Below, piece after piece: positions 61,847-64,000 of a stretch of DNA of 64,000 nucleotides. The position numbers and the translations under genes were made by a program. The notes below the pieces were generated by a model. It was given only the letters and a program-made list of their open reading frames with translations. It was not told the DNA's origin and made no database searches. Numbering within the stretch: the stretch's first letter is position 1; each line of letters starts with the position of its first letter. The stretch is from Ruminococcus flavefaciens ND2009 (GTDB lineage: Bacteria; Bacillota; Clostridia; Oscillospirales; Ruminococcaceae), in NCBI RefSeq assembly GCF_000621785.1, contig NZ_KK211346.1, positions 62,001 through 126,000 on the forward strand, in the 5' to 3' direction.

Positions 61847-63894
61847 ATCTTTTCTCCTTGATCTTTGCGGTTTGCCGTTCTGCTTCTTAGCGATACAAGT
61901 ACAGGAGCCGAGCTGAGGTCGGCTTTCTGTGTTACCCTGACCCGTTCTATCCTTGTATCGGAGCAGGAGACGGTGATAAGTCCAAGCTGTCTGAGCGCTT
62001 CAACGGAAACGCAGAACTTACAGTAATTGATATTTCTGTCATTGAGCTTTATGTAAAGCGTATCCGAGCAGATACCGCCCTCGGGGATAGACTTGTATAT
62101 CTTCACAACGTCGTCCCGTGAGGGATTCATGCTGGGATAGTAATTCTGCGGCAGCTCCTCGCCGCGGAGGAAGGCTTCAAAAGCCGAATGAGCGGCAAAG
62201 TACTTGCTTTGCTCGAATATATGGGGACGGAGGTCGCTGACGATAATGCTTACCGTGCGGCTCCCGCGGAATTCGTTTATGCCAAGTGAAACGATCATAT
62301 CACAGACATCGCCCTTTGAGACAATAAGCTCCGAGGGGGACTTCCTGAACACAAGAGCATCTGCCTGTGTGAAGCCTATCTTCACTCTCAGCTTGGAGTG
62401 GGTTCCGTCCGACAGTGGGAATATATCGGTGATCTGAGCGTTTTCTATATAGAACAGGGGCTTTTCGTTGTCTGTACCGAAGGGCTCCAGCACATTCAGT
62501 CCCTCCACGTTCTGCACTGTCAGCTCCTGAGGAGCTACGGGGCTGTCCGCTTTTAGCTCTGCGGCAGGCATTATCCTGTGATTTTCCAGTGCGTACTGCT
62601 CCAGCAGGCTGTGGAACTTCTCGGCACAGCCTTCCTTAATGGTGAAGCCCCCTGCGGCAGGGTGTCCGCCGAATTTGTCGAGGACGTCTGCGGCATAGCT
62701 GAGGGCTCCGAATACCGAGAACTCCCCGAAGGCTCTGGCTGAGCCTCTTATCTCGCCGTCAGTGTCTGAGGCTATGAAGCAGGGCTTTCCGAAGTGCTCC
62801 ACTATCTTTGAAGCCACGATACCGATGACACCGTGGTGCCAGTCCTTTCCGCAGAGGAAGATGACCCTTCCCCTTATGAGCTCGGGGGACTTGTCTATCA
62901 TTGAATATATTTCTTCCGTAATGGAGTTTTCGGCTTCCTTGCGCATATTATTGAGCCTGTCCAGCTCCTTTGCGGCGGCGAGGGCTTCGTCGTAGTCTTC
63001 GCACAGGAAAAGCTCCGCGGCAGCTCTCGGTGAGCCAAATCTGCCTGCGGCGTTTATCCTCGGACCGATACCAAAGCCGATAGACCGCGTATCTATGGGC
63101 TTGTCGTTAAGTCCGCAGACCTCCTTCAGAGCCATGAGGGAGGGGCGGTCGGAATTCTGTATGAGCTCCATACCGTAAGCCACAAGGAAGCGGTTTTCCC
63201 CTGTGAGACTGACTATATCGGCAACTGTTGCTATAGCGGCAAGGTCGCCGAACTGTTCAAGAGCCATGGTATAGTCGCCGCCGTCAAGGGCAGCTACCAG
63301 CTTCAGCGCAATGCCCGCACCGCACATATACTTGAACGGTGAGAAGCAGTCATGCCTGTGAGGGTCGACTACAGCCTCCGCACGGGGAAGCTGCTCCACC
63401 TGCTGGTGGTGGTCGGTGACCACAAGCTTCATACCCAGGGCATAGATGTATTCTGCCTCAGCAATGGCAGAAATACCGTTATCAACAGTTATGATAAGTG
63501 AAACACCGTCATCGGAGATCTTGTCCACAGCCTTCATGTTGAGACCGTAGCCTTCCGAGCGCTCGGGGATATAGTAGGTGACATCGGCACCTGTTTCAAG
63601 CAGATAGGAATAGAGTATGACCGTTGACATTACGCCGTCGCAGTCGTAGTCGCCGTAAATACATATACGCTCGCCGCTGTCTATGGCGTTGTTTATAGTA
63701 TCCGCTGCCTCCTGCATATCCTTTATGAGGAAGGGATTGGAAAGCTCGTCCACATTGAGGCTCTCCATGACGGATTCGGGCGAAGAATAGCCCTTTGCAG
63801 CAAGAGCAGCCGCTGCAAGTGAGCTTACTCCGCAGCCAAGCATAAGTGAAGAGACCGCATTTCTGTCGGGTCTGCCGACGGTCCATTTTTTCAT
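61843..63894 (-). CDS. recJ: Single-stranded-DNA-specific exonuclease RecJ
   Basis: 683 residues. DHH phosphoesterase motifs: CIYGDYDCDGVMSTVILYSY (motif I), VTVDNGISA, VVTDHHQQ (DHH), and the DHHA1 domain with GGHPAAGGFTIKEG. An OB-like region follows, and a C-terminal extension of ~100 residues as in clostridial members. It degrades single strands 5' to 3' in recombinational and mismatch repair. First gene of the host operon, with promoter at 63927-63955 and CGGGAG before the ATG. Confidence 0.94.
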
Positions 63895-63926
63895 ACCAAA
63901 ACTCCCGATAACAATATATTTAGTTT

Positions 63927-63955
63927 ATTATACCACAAAAACCACTTTTTTTCAA
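63927..63955 (-). promoter_or_regulatory. Promoter of the recJ-relA-hemZ-rlmD operon
   Basis: Read leftward, TTGAAA (63950-63955), a 17-base spacer and TATAAT (63927-63932). Confidence 0.85.
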
Positions 63956-64000
63956 TAGAACGTGACAAAAAAACCAAATTGTAACCGAAAAGCCCCTGCA

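Overview
The window looks like a low-GC-group Gram-positive gut or rumen anaerobe of the Clostridia (Ruminococcus/Oscillospiraceae-like; inferred from gene families, not from a database search). It carries a defence-type gene cluster, a nearly complete tailed prophage and then ordinary chromosome. Supporting signs are strong GGAGG ribosome-binding sites, sigma-A promoters with 17-base spacers, the clostridial/bacillar HemZ, a bifunctional Rel protein, and siphophage genes of Firmicutes type (ArpU-like late regulator, large serine recombinases, GH25 endolysin).

Region 1 (1-8.6 kb, visibly AT-richer) is defence-like. A leftward operon encodes a HamA-like DUF1837 protein, a HamB-like DEAH helicase and a DpdA-like transglycosylase of the TGT fold. 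Two rightward genes converge on it: a PD-(D/E)XK nuclease-like protein and its paralogue, which has lost the catalytic residues. Together they look like a combined base-modification and helicase/nuclease defence island, and are the best candidate for an undescribed system. A small ORF and a CGNR-type zinc-finger protein follow.

Region 2 (8.6-19.6 kb) is the prophage early module. It opens with a structured leader RNA ending in a terminator. It then runs through a small sigma-like protein, a DUF2800 nuclease and its DUF2815 partner, a family A DNA polymerase, a primase-helicase, a VRR-NUC nuclease, an SNF2 helicase and an ArpU-like regulator. A nested inverted repeat lies between the primase and VRR-NUC genes.

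Region 3 (19.6-36.2 kb) is packaging and head genes. The terminase small and large subunit genes are separated by about 7 kb of accessory genes: a ParB-methyltransferase fusion, and small cassettes each driven by a copy of one repeated promoter module. The cassettes include an amidoligase and a gamma-glutamylcyclotransferase. Portal, ClpP-like protease, capsid, connectors and major tail protein follow. The tail chaperone gene carries a canonical -1 frameshift site.

Region 4 (36.2-54.4 kb) is tape measure, distal tail, baseplate/fibre, holin, a two-domain endolysin and three consecutive serine-recombinase-family genes. The structural genes are interrupted by cargo genes (DUF4238, EamA transporter, cation/H+ antiporter, pentapeptide-repeat protein), each with its own near-consensus promoter. 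The antiporter, and a GNAT gene just past the prophage, have a terminator between promoter and start codon.

Region 5 (54.4-64 kb) begins with a junction zone holding a remnant copy of the recombinase 3' end. It continues into a host operon read leftward, recJ-rel-MBL hydrolase-hemZ-rlmD. No tRNA, rRNA, CRISPR array or insertion sequence was recognised, and no CI-type repressor was found.
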